The notes: generated by a model from the sequence alone, not told the origin. Shown: positions 52,301 to 59,979, counted from the stretch's first letter. The stretch is 64,000 nucleotides of DNA from UBA4416 sp963422675 (GCA_963422675.2 CAXVYS010000024.1:1088121-1152120), one strand, 5' to 3'. A program made the numbers and translations.

Positions 52301-52776
52301 TTGTCGTAAGTAATGTAAGGATCGCTCATGTCAACCCAGTAGCCCATTTTGGCTGTAACATCTTCCCACTTATCGGTGTATTTCATTACCTCTTTACGGC
52401 AGGCTTTGTTGTAATCCTCTACAGAAATAAATTTTTTACTGTTAGGATTACCAATATCTTCTTTGGTGATACCTAATGTTTTTTCAACGCCTAATTCGAT
52501 GGGTAAGCCATGTGTATCCCAGCCGGCTTTACGTTTAACCTGAAAGCCTTGTAGCGTTTTATAACGGCAAAAAATATCTTTAATGGTACGTGCCATTACG
52601 TGATGGATGCCTGGCATACCATTAGCACTTGGCGGCCCTTCATAAAACACCCAGGGCGTTTTACCTTCACGTGTAGAAATAGATTTTGCGAACGTATCTT
52701 TTTCGTTCCAGTATTTTAAAATGTCTTTACTTATTTGTGATAAGTTTAGTTGGTTGTATGTAGGGTACTTTTTCAT
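49312..52776 (-). CDS. ileS: Isoleucyl-tRNA synthetase
   Basis: The ATG at 52776 gives 1154 residues (MKKYPTYNQLNLSQISKDIL); an upstream start would lie in the intergenic inverted repeat. The class I signature PPSANGMPGIHHVMARTIKD (HIGH-like, ~49-68) and KMSKRLGNAVDPF (KMSKS-like, ~690-702) are present, with the editing domain between (TTTPWTLPSNTALAVG). Length and features suit the eukaryote-like/long bacterial IleRS clade common in Bacteroidota. First gene of the ileS - dksA-type - lspA - porT run. Confidence 0.96.
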   Translation of the reverse strand: MKKYPTYNQLNLSQISKDILKYWNEKDTFAKSISTREGKTPWVFYEGPPSANGMPGIHHVMARTIKDIFCRYKTLQGFQVKRKAGWDTHGLPIELGVEKTLGITKEDIGNPNSKKFISVEDYNKACRKEVMKYTDKWEDVTAKMGYWVDMSDPYITYDNKYIESVWWLLQNLSKKDLLYKGFTIQPYSPAAGTGLSSAELNQPGCYRDVKDRTAVAQFKVGSQQWADVKAKLPTVHLHTADLFFLAWTTTPWTLPSNTALAVGKDIEYVFVESFNPFSGHPQTVILAKDLVNKYFSEKHTDLKFEDYKPGDKNIPFKIVGHAKGSDLAGIRYEQLLPFVQPTEGDAFKVIVGDFVTTTDGTGIVHIAPSFGADDFRVAKQNGIASLTLVDKRGRFLPEIKDGTFLYGEEYVKEDYHTDAEKKTEFEKQKQILEATGKIKELKAYLSVDERIVLKLQEEGKLFKKETYEHSYPHCWRTDKPVLYYPMDSWFVKVADNRGKLVELNKKINWKPEATGTGRFGNWLENALDWNLSRSRFWGIPIPIWTSEDGVEQLVIGSAEELKNEIENAISKGIMSENPLSKFVPGNFSKENYDTFDLHKPYADTIFLEKNGKKLFREPDLMDVWFDSGSMPYAQVHYPFENKELIDDKKYYPADFIAEGVDQTRGWFYTLHVIGALCFDSVAYKNVVSNGLVLDKNGNKMSKRLGNAVDPFETIDKYGADATRWYMIANAAPWDNLKFDTEGIGEVQRKLFGTLYNTYGFFALYANVDGFVVDLSNTVNVSNRSELDRWILSKLNSLVKDVTEQYETFEPHKAARYIEEFVDEHLSNWYIRLSRRRFWKGDISDDKKAAYETLFECLNTLSQLMSPIAPFFADWLYQNLNDITANVDSVHLTNYPKVNEGIINSDLEKRMEMAQKISSMILSIRKKENLKVRQPLQTIRIPILDPEFRQHVEAVKDIILAEVNVKDLEFVTEEEAHIVKNLKLNFKTLGKKCGKHMKTVQAYANDHGALIISDIEKTGTFKMNVEGEEIVLETEDVEIIPVDIPGWKVANSGQITVALDITISNSLKEEGLAREIVNRIQNMRKDSGFNVTDKILVKIQQNDALDTAIQNNLSYICAETLTDDLQVVQNLTLTTASSVEVDDLVSTLISIEKLN

Positions 52777-52790
52777 GTTTATTTTTTTTA

Positions 52791-52944
52791 AACCACATAG
52801 GCACATAGCAGACATAGTTTGGAGCTATGAAAAATAAGGCGTTGGATTTAGGAGAGCGAATTTAAGAAAAAATTACAGGAATTCAATCTGTATTTAACAT
52901 GGAAATTCTTGGGTTTTCTATGCTTTTTATGTGCCTATGTGGTT
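52791..52944. repeat. 17-bp perfect inverted repeat flanking the ileS-globin spacer
   Basis: AACCACATAGGCACATA (52791-52807) and its exact complement (52928-52944) enclose 120 bases without a gene. The right arm abuts the globin stop codon. The motif belongs to the ACCACA(A/T)AGGCACA(A/T)AG intergenic class of Bacteroidota, and shares AGGCACA with the arm next to the GxxExxY gene at 56.9 kb. Confidence 0.6.
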
Positions 52945-53308
52945 AATGAAGCTTCCCCATTTGCTTCAACTTGTTTTCAAACGAGTAACCAATGGTTTTG
53001 GCCCTGTTAATGGCCATTTCAGCCTTTTCGCCTTCAAATAAGTGGTGTACGGTACTTTCAAAGGTAGCAAGCCATAAAGCAAAATGAATTTCCTTTAAAG
53101 GGAGATTAACATGTTTATCAAATACATTGGTAGTGTAGCCTTCCTTATCCAGCAATACAAACTCCCAAAAGGCAACCATGTGTGGCATATGCTTCTCAAC
53201 ATCAACATGGGCAAAAACAGGTTTTACCTCCTCAATTTGAAGTAGGTTGTTGTAGAATGTTTTTACCAACAGTTCTACATCAGCGGAGTTGGTAATATCG
53301 TGTTTCAA
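52943..53308 (-). CDS. Group III truncated hemoglobin
   Basis: A TTG start at 53308 gives 121 residues (LKHDITNSADVELLVKTFYN); a GTG at 53335, inside the end of the methyltransferase gene, is the alternative. The 2-on-2 globin has VKPVFAHVD, HMPHMVAFWEFVLLDKEGY and the proximal-His region LKEIHFALWLATFESTVHHL. Group III globins bind O2/CO/cyanide tightly; physiological role uncertain. It starts two bases after the methyltransferase stop, so the two are co-transcribed. Confidence 0.85.
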   Translation of the reverse strand: MKHDITNSADVELLVKTFYNNLLQIEEVKPVFAHVDVEKHMPHMVAFWEFVLLDKEGYTTNVFDKHVNLPLKEIHFALWLATFESTVHHLFEGEKAEMAINRAKTIGYSFENKLKQMGKLH

Positions 53309-53309
53309 T

Positions 53310-54377
53310 TTATTTCTTTTTACACACCTGGACACTGTGGCTTATTCCCACACGATCAATTTGTTCGATAATGACAAAACCTGCTTTATCAATTAGCTTA
53401 TTAAACACAGCACTGTCGTACATTTGGCTGTTTCCATTAGCAATGTTGGTAAAGTATAAGGACGTCATTTGCAGACTGAAAGCCCCCGGTTCAAATTTTT
53501 GTTTATCCCAAAATGTTTCCATAATGTACACATGGCCATCGTCTGAAAGGGCTTCGTGGCAACGTTTTAAAATACTCACAATCTCATCTTCACTAAAGCA
53601 GTCTAAAAACTGGCTCATCCAAATGGTGTCAGCGCCTTTAGGGAAGCGGTTTGCATCATCTAAAATATTAATGGGATGGTAATTTACCCGTTTGCTAAAA
53701 CCGGCTTTGTCAATATTCTCTTTGGCAACGGCTAATTGTATGGGCAGATCCAGTAACGTCACTTTTACGTCAGGATCTTTAGCCATACTTTTTAAAGTGA
53801 ATTTTCCGGTGTTGGCTCCAATATCTAAAATATGTTTTGGTTTCAGTTTAAATAAATGGTTTAAAGCTATATCAAACGAACCGTCAGAATAGTAATGATC
53901 AAAGTTAAACCAGCTGTCTTTGGCAGGTTGAGGTAAAATGGATAAGCCTTCGTAAACCGTTGGCCAATCACCTAAAGCCTTTAATCCGGTTGGTTTTCCT
54001 TCTTTAATGCTGTCGGATAAGGTAAACATTCCTTCATAGCACACATCGTTCGAAAAATCCATATTTACGCGGGTCATTTTATCATTTAAAATAAATAAAC
54101 CTGTTTTGGTAATCGTATATTTTCCTTCATTTTTAATTACCAAACCAATTCCAAGGCCTGCTTCCAGCAATACCCTTACGCCATATTCCGTTAAGGATAA
54201 TTTGCTATGAACTTCCTGTAGGGTTATTCCTTCTTCGCCACTTTGGTTAACAAGATCTAAAATTCCCAGATCTCTTAACGATTTTGACGCCTGAAAAACA
54301 ATAGGTGCAAAGGCAATGAATTGAGCCGCAGATATTGCTTCAAAAGCTGTTTTGGTGTCTTTAGTGAAAAAATTCAT
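53310..54377 (-). CDS. SAM-dependent O-methyltransferase (methyltransferase family 2 type)
   Basis: The 355 residues have an N-terminal dimerisation winged helix (~15-95: AAQFIAFAPIVFQASKSLRD, SGEEGITLQEVHSKLSLTEY) and a Rossmann methyltransferase domain with the SAM-binding ILDIGANTGKFTL (~183-195) and the later LLDLP and MSQFLDCFSEDEIVSILKRC segments. Related enzymes methylate phenolic hydroxyls. It stands divergent to the tyrosine ammonia-lyase gene, so methylation of the aryl head group of an aryl polyene/flexirubin-type pigment is a plausible role, inferred from context. Confidence 0.8.
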   Translation of the reverse strand: MNFFTKDTKTAFEAISAAQFIAFAPIVFQASKSLRDLGILDLVNQSGEEGITLQEVHSKLSLTEYGVRVLLEAGLGIGLVIKNEGKYTITKTGLFILNDKMTRVNMDFSNDVCYEGMFTLSDSIKEGKPTGLKALGDWPTVYEGLSILPQPAKDSWFNFDHYYSDGSFDIALNHLFKLKPKHILDIGANTGKFTLKSMAKDPDVKVTLLDLPIQLAVAKENIDKAGFSKRVNYHPINILDDANRFPKGADTIWMSQFLDCFSEDEIVSILKRCHEALSDDGHVYIMETFWDKQKFEPGAFSLQMTSLYFTNIANGNSQMYDSAVFNKLIDKAGFVIIEQIDRVGISHSVQVCKKK

Positions 54378-54511
54378 CCTTTATAGAAAATAGTAGGGTT
54401 TAAAAGGCCACAAATTAAGAAAAAGAATACCGAACCAAACCATTTAATCGGTTTTTTTAACTTTTATTGATAAAATAAAAATACCCAACATTACGGATAG
54501 CAAAATTGTTC

Positions 54512-54519
54512 TAATTTTG
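54512..54519 (+). promoter_or_regulatory. -7 box of the ammonia-lyase operon
   Basis: TAATTTTG ends 17 bases before the ATG of the lyase. No well-placed -33 element is seen. It is the likely start of the TAL-fabG transcript. Confidence 0.45.
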
Positions 54520-54536
54520 TAAATTGCACACATATT

Positions 54537-56075
54537 ATGGTAAAAATTGGAGATAAGAAAATTTCGGCGGATGATTTCTACAAGGTTTTAATAAACAATT
54601 TAGAGCTTCAGTTAGATGAAGAGGCGTTACGGAAAGTATACCGAAGCCACTATTTTTTAAAAGAGTTTACTCGCGAAAAGCTCATATACGGCATTAATAC
54701 AGGTTTTGGTCCCATGGCCCAGTACCGTATTAATCATGACGATCAAATGAAACTGCAGTATAATTTGATCCGCAGCCATTGCTCAGGTTCAGGAAATCCT
54801 ATTCCTGAAATTGATTGTAAAGCTGTTATGCTGGCACGTTTAAATACGTTAATGCAGGGTTTTGCGGGGATTCATCCGGATGCTATGGTTTTAATCAAAG
54901 ACCTGATCAATAAAAATATTTCTCCCGTGATATACGAACATGGTGGTTTAGGAGCCAGTGGCGATTTGGTTCAGTTAGCGCATTTGGCACTTACGTTAAT
55001 TGGAGAAGGGGAAGTCTATTATAAAGGAGTAATAACCGATACAGCAGAAGTATTTAAAAAAGAAAAAATTACCCCAATGGAAATTCACATTCGTGAAGGT
55101 TTGGCCTTAATGAATGGAACGTCTGCCATGAGTGGTATTGGAATGTTAAATGTGATTTATGCTGAAAACCTGATGAACTGGAGCTTATTGGCTTCGGCAA
55201 CCATTATGGAATTAGTACAAAGCTTTGACGACCATTATTCAACCCCTTTAAATGAAGTAAAACATCACCATGGCCAAAACGCTGTGGCAAAGGCGTTACA
55301 AAATACTTTAAAAGACAGTAAACTGGTAAAAAGCCGCGAAGAGCATCACTACAACCAAAAAGTAGAAGTAGATGTGTTGGTGGAAAAAATGCAGGAATAT
55401 TATTCTATTCGTTGTGTACCGCAAATTGTAGGGCCAATTGTAGATACAGTGGACTACGCAAAAGAAGTATTGATCAATGAAATCAATTCAGCTAACGATA
55501 ATCCTATTGTTGATTGGGAACGTAAAAATGTGTACCATGGTGGTAATTTTCATGGCGATTATGTGGCTTTGGAAATGGACAAATTAAAAATAGCCATGAC
55601 TAAATTGTCGATGCTTGCTGAAAGACAATTAAACTTTTTATTGAACAATAAATTAAACAATATTTTACCACCATTTGTAAATCATGGTGTGTTAGGCTTA
55701 AACCTTGGGATGCAGGGTGTTCAGTTTACAGCTACTTCTACCACGGCTGAAAACCAAATGTTGTCTAACCCAATGTATGTACATAGTATCCCAAGTAATA
55801 ACGATAATCAGGATATTGTAAGTATGGGAGCTAATGCCGCTTTAATTTGCAAAAAAGTAATTTTAAATAGTTACGAAGTGTTAGCGATTGAATGGATGAC
55901 CATTTTACAGGCCATCGACTACTTAAAAATGCAGGACAAATTATCGTCTAAATCAAAAGACGCTTACGAAAAATTGCGCAAAGTATTCCCGTGTTTTGTA
56001 GAAGATTCGGTTAAGTACAAAGATGTGAAAGCCGTAAGGGATTATATATTTTACAACCACATTGAAGTATTATAA
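54537..56075 (+). CDS. Tyrosine ammonia-lyase
   Basis: The 512-residue enzyme deaminates L-tyrosine to p-coumarate, the aryl starter of flexirubin/aryl-polyene pigments. The MIO cofactor triad is Ala140-Ser141-Gly142 (GGLGASGDLVQLAHLALTLI). Catalytic Tyr51 is in YGINTGFGPM. The selectivity loop IRSHCSGSG has His81 where TALs carry His, rather than the residues of histidases. NDNPIVD (~316-322) and QGVQFTATSTTAENQML (~403-419) are conserved. Overall the text closely follows the Flavobacterium TAL type as I remember it. Followed by an SDR, a ketosynthase, an ACP and an acyltransferase. Confidence 0.9.
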   Translation: MVKIGDKKISADDFYKVLINNLELQLDEEALRKVYRSHYFLKEFTREKLIYGINTGFGPMAQYRINHDDQMKLQYNLIRSHCSGSGNPIPEIDCKAVMLARLNTLMQGFAGIHPDAMVLIKDLINKNISPVIYEHGGLGASGDLVQLAHLALTLIGEGEVYYKGVITDTAEVFKKEKITPMEIHIREGLALMNGTSAMSGIGMLNVIYAENLMNWSLLASATIMELVQSFDDHYSTPLNEVKHHHGQNAVAKALQNTLKDSKLVKSREEHHYNQKVEVDVLVEKMQEYYSIRCVPQIVGPIVDTVDYAKEVLINEINSANDNPIVDWERKNVYHGGNFHGDYVALEMDKLKIAMTKLSMLAERQLNFLLNNKLNNILPPFVNHGVLGLNLGMQGVQFTATSTTAENQMLSNPMYVHSIPSNNDNQDIVSMGANAALICKKVILNSYEVLAIEWMTILQAIDYLKMQDKLSSKSKDAYEKLRKVFPCFVEDSVKYKDVKAVRDYIFYNHIEVL

Positions 56076-56092
56076 AAAATAATTTAAATGGT

Positions 56093-56123
56093 CTTGCCGT
56101 CCTGAGTGGAGTCGAAGGGCAAG
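56093..56123. repeat. CTGAG-GGAGTCGAAGG intergenic repeat
   Basis: CTTGCC (56093-56098) and GGCAAG (56118-56123) bracket CCTGAGTGGAGTCGAAGG, a form of the (G)TCCTGAG(C/T)GGAGTCGAAGG(A/G) repeat widespread in bacterial spacers. Located between the lyase and fabG-like genes. Confidence 0.55.
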
Positions 56124-56166
56124 ATAAACTGTTTACAACTCCGCTCGAATCAACAAAAATTAAATT

Positions 56167-56895
56167 ATGGAATACGCATTAGTAACAGGCGCGAGCCGTG
56201 GAATAGGGAAGGCAATTTGTTTACGGTTGGCAGATATGGGTTATAATATCATTATCAACTATACCTCTAACGATGAAGAAGCAAAAAAAACCCAGGAGTT
56301 GATTAAAGCAAAAGGAGTAGATGCTGTATTAATGAAGTTTGATGTGAGCATTACCGCGGATGCAGATGAACACGTGGAAAAATGGATTGATAATAACAAA
56401 GATAAAACCATTGCTGTATTAGTTAACAACGCCGGTATTCGCAGAGATAATTTAATGGTGTTTATTAATCCTGAAGATTGGGACCGTGTATTGGATATCA
56501 CTGTAAAAGGTTTTTATAATGTTACCCGCCATGTGGTTAAACACATGTTGGGTAAACGTAAAGGACGTATCGTTAATATCGTTTCTTTATCAGGCTTAAA
56601 AGGGATGCCGGGTCAAACCAATTATTCGGCATCCAAAGGCGCTATTATTGCGGCAACAAAAGCATTGGCCCAGGAAGTTGGTAAACGTGGTATTACGGTA
56701 AATGCAGTAGCTCCGGGTTTTATCAAAACGGATATGACCCAGGATATTAATGAAGCGGATTACAAAAACATGGTGCCTATGAATCGGTTCGGTGAACCCG
56801 AAGAAGTTGCAGGGGTTGTAGCATTTTTAGTGGGGAAAGATTCTTCTTATGTTACAGGGCAGGTGATTTCAGTAAATGGAGGATTGTACAGCTAA
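56167..56895 (+). CDS. 3-oxoacyl-ACP reductase (FabG-like SDR) of the aryl-polyene set
   Basis: The 242-residue SDR reduces a beta-ketoacyl-ACP with NADPH. It has the cofactor loop GASRGIG (8-14), NNAG (87-90), catalytic Ser ~140-142, Tyr153 and Lys157 (YSASK), and the C-terminal TGQVISVNGGLYS. It lies 91 bases after the lyase. Its placement with a ketosynthase and an ACP, away from the usual fab genes, suggests a dedicated pigment role rather than housekeeping fatty-acid synthesis. Confidence 0.9.
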   Translation: MEYALVTGASRGIGKAICLRLADMGYNIIINYTSNDEEAKKTQELIKAKGVDAVLMKFDVSITADADEHVEKWIDNNKDKTIAVLVNNAGIRRDNLMVFINPEDWDRVLDITVKGFYNVTRHVVKHMLGKRKGRIVNIVSLSGLKGMPGQTNYSASKGAIIAATKALAQEVGKRGITVNAVAPGFIKTDMTQDINEADYKNMVPMNRFGEPEEVAGVVAFLVGKDSSYVTGQVISVNGGLYS

Positions 56896-56907
56896 GAATA
56901 AATAATC

Positions 56908-57357
56908 TCTCGCTAAGGCACAAAGACGCGGAGAAAAATAAAAATGACAGAAAACGAACTTTCTAAAATAATAGTCAATATAGCCTACCAAATTCACACA
57001 AAGTTAGGGCCTGGTCTTTTAGAATCAGTTTATGAAAAAATAATGTATTATGAACTTAAAAATGAAGGACTGTCAACTGAGTTTCAAAAAGGGATACCCG
57101 TCATTTGGAATGAAGTAAAAATGGATATAGAATTTAGAGCAGATTTAATAGTTGAAAATTCTGTTATTATTGAATTAAAATCAGTAGAAACGATTTTACC
57201 GGTTCATCAAAAACAACTGCTTACCTATTTGAAATTAACAAATTTGAAGTTAGGATTACTCATAAATTTCAATGAAACTTTAATCAAAAATGGAATTACC
57301 CGTATCGTTAATAATTTATAAATTTAATCGTCTTTGCGACTTCGCGACTTTGCGAGA
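56908..57357 (+). mobile_element. Candidate GxxExxY cassette bounded by imperfect inverted repeats
   Basis: Left arm TCTCGCTAAGGCACAAAGAC (56908-56927, next base G) and the complement of the right arm (57329-57357, reading TCTCGCAAAG ... TCGCAAAGACG) agree at about 18 of 21 aligned positions, after allowing for a tandem duplication of GCGACTT-type sequence in the right arm. Between them is only the GxxExxY gene. It splits the ketoreductase from the ketosynthase in the same operon. Movement as a unit is inferred. Confidence 0.45.
56944..57321 (+). CDS. GxxExxY protein (PD-(D/E)XK nuclease-fold family)
   Basis: The 125 residues carry the family name motif GLLESVY at 24-30 (Gly24, Glu27, Tyr30). 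The PD-(D/E)XK-like core is visible as FRADLIVENSVIIELKSVE, with Asp67, Glu77 and Lys79. The C-terminus has LTYLKLTNLKLGLLINFN, also typical. Members are widespread and often sit inside palindromic intergenic repeats; their function is unknown, though the fold suggests a nuclease. It is the only gene in this operon unrelated to lipid or pigment synthesis, which supports insertion. Confidence 0.85.
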   Translation: MTENELSKIIVNIAYQIHTKLGPGLLESVYEKIMYYELKNEGLSTEFQKGIPVIWNEVKMDIEFRADLIVENSVIIELKSVETILPVHQKQLLTYLKLTNLKLGLLINFNETLIKNGITRIVNNL

Positions 57358-57370
57358 AAATAATTGAAAA

Positions 57371-58591
57371 ATGAACAGAGTAGTTATAACCGGAATAGGA
57401 ACCTGGAGTTGTTTAGGAAAAACTTTAGAAGAAGTTAAAAACTCATTATTTACCGGTAAATCAGGTATTGTATTAGATCAGGCAAGAAAAGAAATGGGCT
57501 ATAGAAGTGGCTTAACCGGCTATGTAGACAGGCCCCAATTAAAAGGATTGTTGGATAGAAGGCAACGTATTGGTATGGCAGAACCGGCAGAATATGCCTA
57601 TATGGCTACCATTGAAGCATTAAAAGTTGCCGGAATAGAGCAGGATTTTATGGATAAAAATGAAGTTGGAATTATTTACGGTAACGATAGTGTAGCAGGT
57701 GCTACCATTGAAGCCAACGATATTGTAAGAGCTAAAAAAGATACCACTTTATTAGGTTCCGGAGCAATTTTCCAAACCATGAATTGTACCGCTACCATGA
57801 ACCTGAGCACCATTTTTAAATTAAAAGGGATTAATTACACCTTGGGTGCAGCCTGCGCAAGTGGTTCACACTCTATCGGTATGGGCTATTTAATGATCAA
57901 ATGGGGCTTACAGCAACAGGTTATTTGTGGTGGAACCCAGGAAACCAACAATTATACCTTTGGTGCATTTGACGGCTTAAGCGCGTTTTCTATAAGAGAA
58001 AATGAACCGGCAAAAGCATCGCGTCCTTTTGATAAAGACCGTGATGGTCTGATACCAAGCGGTGGAGCAGCAACGGTTATTTTAGAAAGTTTAGAGTCTG
58101 CCCAAAAACGTGGAGCCACTATATTAGCCGAAGTAATAGGCTATGGTTTTTCCAGTAATGGCGATCATATCTCCAATTCCAGTGCCGATGGGCAAATCCG
58201 TTCCTTATCCATGGCTATTAAAGAAGCAAATATTAACGCTAAAGACGTCGATTATATTAATGCTCACGCCACATCCACACCGGGTGGCGATAGAGTAGAG
58301 GCGCAGGCATTATCACATCTGTTTGCTGAATATAAAACGCCCATCAGTTCTACAAAATCAATGACAGGCCACGAATGTTGGATGGCCGGTGCAAGTGAGA
58401 TCGTATATTCGACGTTAATGATGCAAAATGACTTTATTGCCCCTAATATAAATTTTGAAACACCGGACGAAGACTCTGAAAAACTAAATATTATTGCAGA
58501 AACGAAAGAGGCTAAGCTGGATACGATTCTATCTAATTCTTTTGGTTTTGGCGGCACAAATTCCACTTTGATAATCAAAAAATTTGCCTAA
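57371..58591 (+). CDS. Beta-ketoacyl-ACP synthase of the aryl-polyene/flexirubin type
   Basis: The 406-residue FabF-like condensing enzyme has a complete Cys-His-His site: Cys162 (GAACASGSHSIG), His299 (INAHATSTPGGDR) and His334 (KSMTGHECWMAGAS). The Lys of SSTKSMTGH (Lys329) is also kept. The C-terminus is NSFGFGGTNSTLII. It extends an acyl-ACP by two carbons. The immediately following ACP and upstream TAL and SDR point to aryl-polyene chain building. Its TAA stop forms the first bases of the promoter of the ACP gene. Confidence 0.9.
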   Translation: MNRVVITGIGTWSCLGKTLEEVKNSLFTGKSGIVLDQARKEMGYRSGLTGYVDRPQLKGLLDRRQRIGMAEPAEYAYMATIEALKVAGIEQDFMDKNEVGIIYGNDSVAGATIEANDIVRAKKDTTLLGSGAIFQTMNCTATMNLSTIFKLKGINYTLGAACASGSHSIGMGYLMIKWGLQQQVICGGTQETNNYTFGAFDGLSAFSIRENEPAKASRPFDKDRDGLIPSGGAATVILESLESAQKRGATILAEVIGYGFSSNGDHISNSSADGQIRSLSMAIKEANINAKDVDYINAHATSTPGGDRVEAQALSHLFAEYKTPISSTKSMTGHECWMAGASEIVYSTLMMQNDFIAPNINFETPDEDSEKLNIIAETKEAKLDTILSNSFGFGGTNSTLIIKKFA

Positions 58592-58596
58592 TTTTG
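58567..58596 (+). promoter_or_regulatory. Promoter of the ACP gene inside the end of the ketosynthase gene
   Basis: TTTG (58567-58570), an 18-base spacer and TAATTTTG (58589-58596) match the Bacteroidota form. The first three bases of the -7 box are the ketosynthase stop codon. The predicted leader is about 32 bases. Confidence 0.5.
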
Positions 58597-58634
58597 TATA
58601 ACACATTTAAAATAGCGTTTTACAAAAGAATAAC

Positions 58635-58892
58635 ATGACAGAAGCAGAGATTATAAAAACGGTAAACAGTTTTTTAGTAGAGGAGTTCGAAGTTGATGAG
58701 AACAAAATTAAATCAGGAGCCAATTTGAGAGAAACATTGGAATTAGATAGCCTTGATTATGTAGATTTAGTAGTAGTAATTGAGAGTAATTTCGGATTTA
58801 AAGTAAAAGGAGAAGATTTTACGACCATTCATACTTTCAGTGATTTTTATAATTACTGTTACGCAAAAGTTAAGGAAAAAGAAATGGCTTAG
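58635..58892 (+). CDS. Acyl carrier protein
   Basis: The 85-residue ACP carries the growing chain on a phosphopantetheine arm attached to Ser39 in LELDSLDYVDLVVVIE. It is acidic and four-helix-like (EIIKTVNSFLVEEFEVDENK at the start). Position after the ketosynthase and before the acyltransferase, with its own promoter and terminator, suggests a dedicated carrier expressed at high level relative to its enzymes. Confidence 0.92.
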   Translation: MTEAEIIKTVNSFLVEEFEVDENKIKSGANLRETLELDSLDYVDLVVVIESNFGFKVKGEDFTTIHTFSDFYNYCYAKVKEKEMA

Positions 58893-58914
58893 TTAACGGC
58901 CTTATTTTCATACT

Positions 58915-58947
58915 AAACAAAACACGTTAGTGTTTTGTTTTTTTATT
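58915..58947 (+). terminator. Terminator after the ACP gene
   Basis: AAACAAAACAC-GTTA-GTGTTTTGTTT (58915-58940), an 11-bp perfect stem, is followed by TTTTTATTT. It separates the ACP from the acyltransferase gene. Confidence 0.85.
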
Positions 58948-58974
58948 TAAAACAGGCTCTAAACAAGGATTTGT

Positions 58975-59874
58975 ATGGCGGATAATCAAAAATGGGACGG
59001 ACAATCCAGGGGTAAAGTTTTAGGATTTAAAATCTTCGGATTTATCCTCAATACCTTTGGTTTAAGACCTGCTTATTTTGTGCTGCGTTTCGTTTCATTT
59101 TATTATTTCCTGTTTTCCAAACCTAACAAATACATTAAAGCGTATTTTATGAAGGCGCACGGCTATTCGGCTTTTAAAGCACGTATGGCCGTTTACAAAA
59201 ACAATTTTTTATTGGGCCAAACCATTATGGATAAGGTAGCGGTGATGGCCGGTGCCCAAAACCCATTTACGGTTATTCATAAAAACGGGGAAATGCTGGA
59301 CGAATTAACGGCTATTCATAAAGGGGGGATTTTGGTAAGCGCACATATCGGTAACTGGGAAGTGGCAGGCCAGGGCTTAAACAGGCTTGGCACGGCGTTC
59401 AATGTATTGATGTATACCAATGAGAAAGAAGATGTAAAGGAATATATGGATGGCATCATGAAAGAAAAGAAGATCAACATTATTTCTATTGATGAAGAAA
59501 GTAAAAGCCATATTATCGAGTTGCATAAGGCTTTCAGCAATAACGAACTGGTAGTAATGCATGGCGACCGTTACAGGGAAGGCGCTAAAACACTTACCAC
59601 CAATTTCTTTGGGAGCCCGGCACAGTTTCCTGCAGGGCCATTTATTTTAGCTGCTAAATTTGGTGTACCCTTATGCATTGTGTTCGCTGTAAAAACAGAT
59701 AAATTTACCTACGAATTTTCTACACTCAAGCCTATTCAGGTGGCAAGGGTAAGAGGAGAAAAAGACCTGGAAGCAGTTTGCCAAAATTTGTTACAACAAT
59801 ACGTAGCTGCCCTGGAAACCACTGTAAAAGCCTATCCACACCAATGGTTCAACTATTATGATTTCTGGAAGTAA
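58975..59874 (+). CDS. Lysophospholipid/lipid A-type acyltransferase of the aryl-polyene set
   Basis: The 299-residue LPLAT-family membrane-associated enzyme has catalytic HxxxxE at His124-Glu129 (SAHIGNWEV), a membrane-like N-terminal helix (YFVLRFVSFYYFLFS, ~34-48) and the acceptor segment HGDRYREGA (~195-203). In flexirubin/aryl-polyene clusters this kind of enzyme is thought to attach the polyene chain to a lipid or dialkylresorcinol partner. It starts 28 bases after the ACP terminator, so it depends on readthrough or its own weak promoter. Confidence 0.82.
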   Translation: MADNQKWDGQSRGKVLGFKIFGFILNTFGLRPAYFVLRFVSFYYFLFSKPNKYIKAYFMKAHGYSAFKARMAVYKNNFLLGQTIMDKVAVMAGAQNPFTVIHKNGEMLDELTAIHKGGILVSAHIGNWEVAGQGLNRLGTAFNVLMYTNEKEDVKEYMDGIMKEKKINIISIDEESKSHIIELHKAFSNNELVVMHGDRYREGAKTLTTNFFGSPAQFPAGPFILAAKFGVPLCIVFAVKTDKFTYEFSTLKPIQVARVRGEKDLEAVCQNLLQQYVAALETTVKAYPHQWFNYYDFWK

Positions 59875-59979
59875 TCTTTAGTATTCATAAAATTAGCTAA
59901 AACACTTTTCGTAGTATTCTGGTAGTATTGCTTTGGTATCAAATTTGAATACGAAGGTTATAACTAACAATATACCATC

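Noticed and set aside
54537..56075. Histidine ammonia-lyase (hutH).
   Set aside because: His81 in the selectivity loop, QLAHL after the MIO motif, and pigment-type neighbours (KS, ACP, LPLAT) fit a tyrosine ammonia-lyase; no hutU/hutI nearby.
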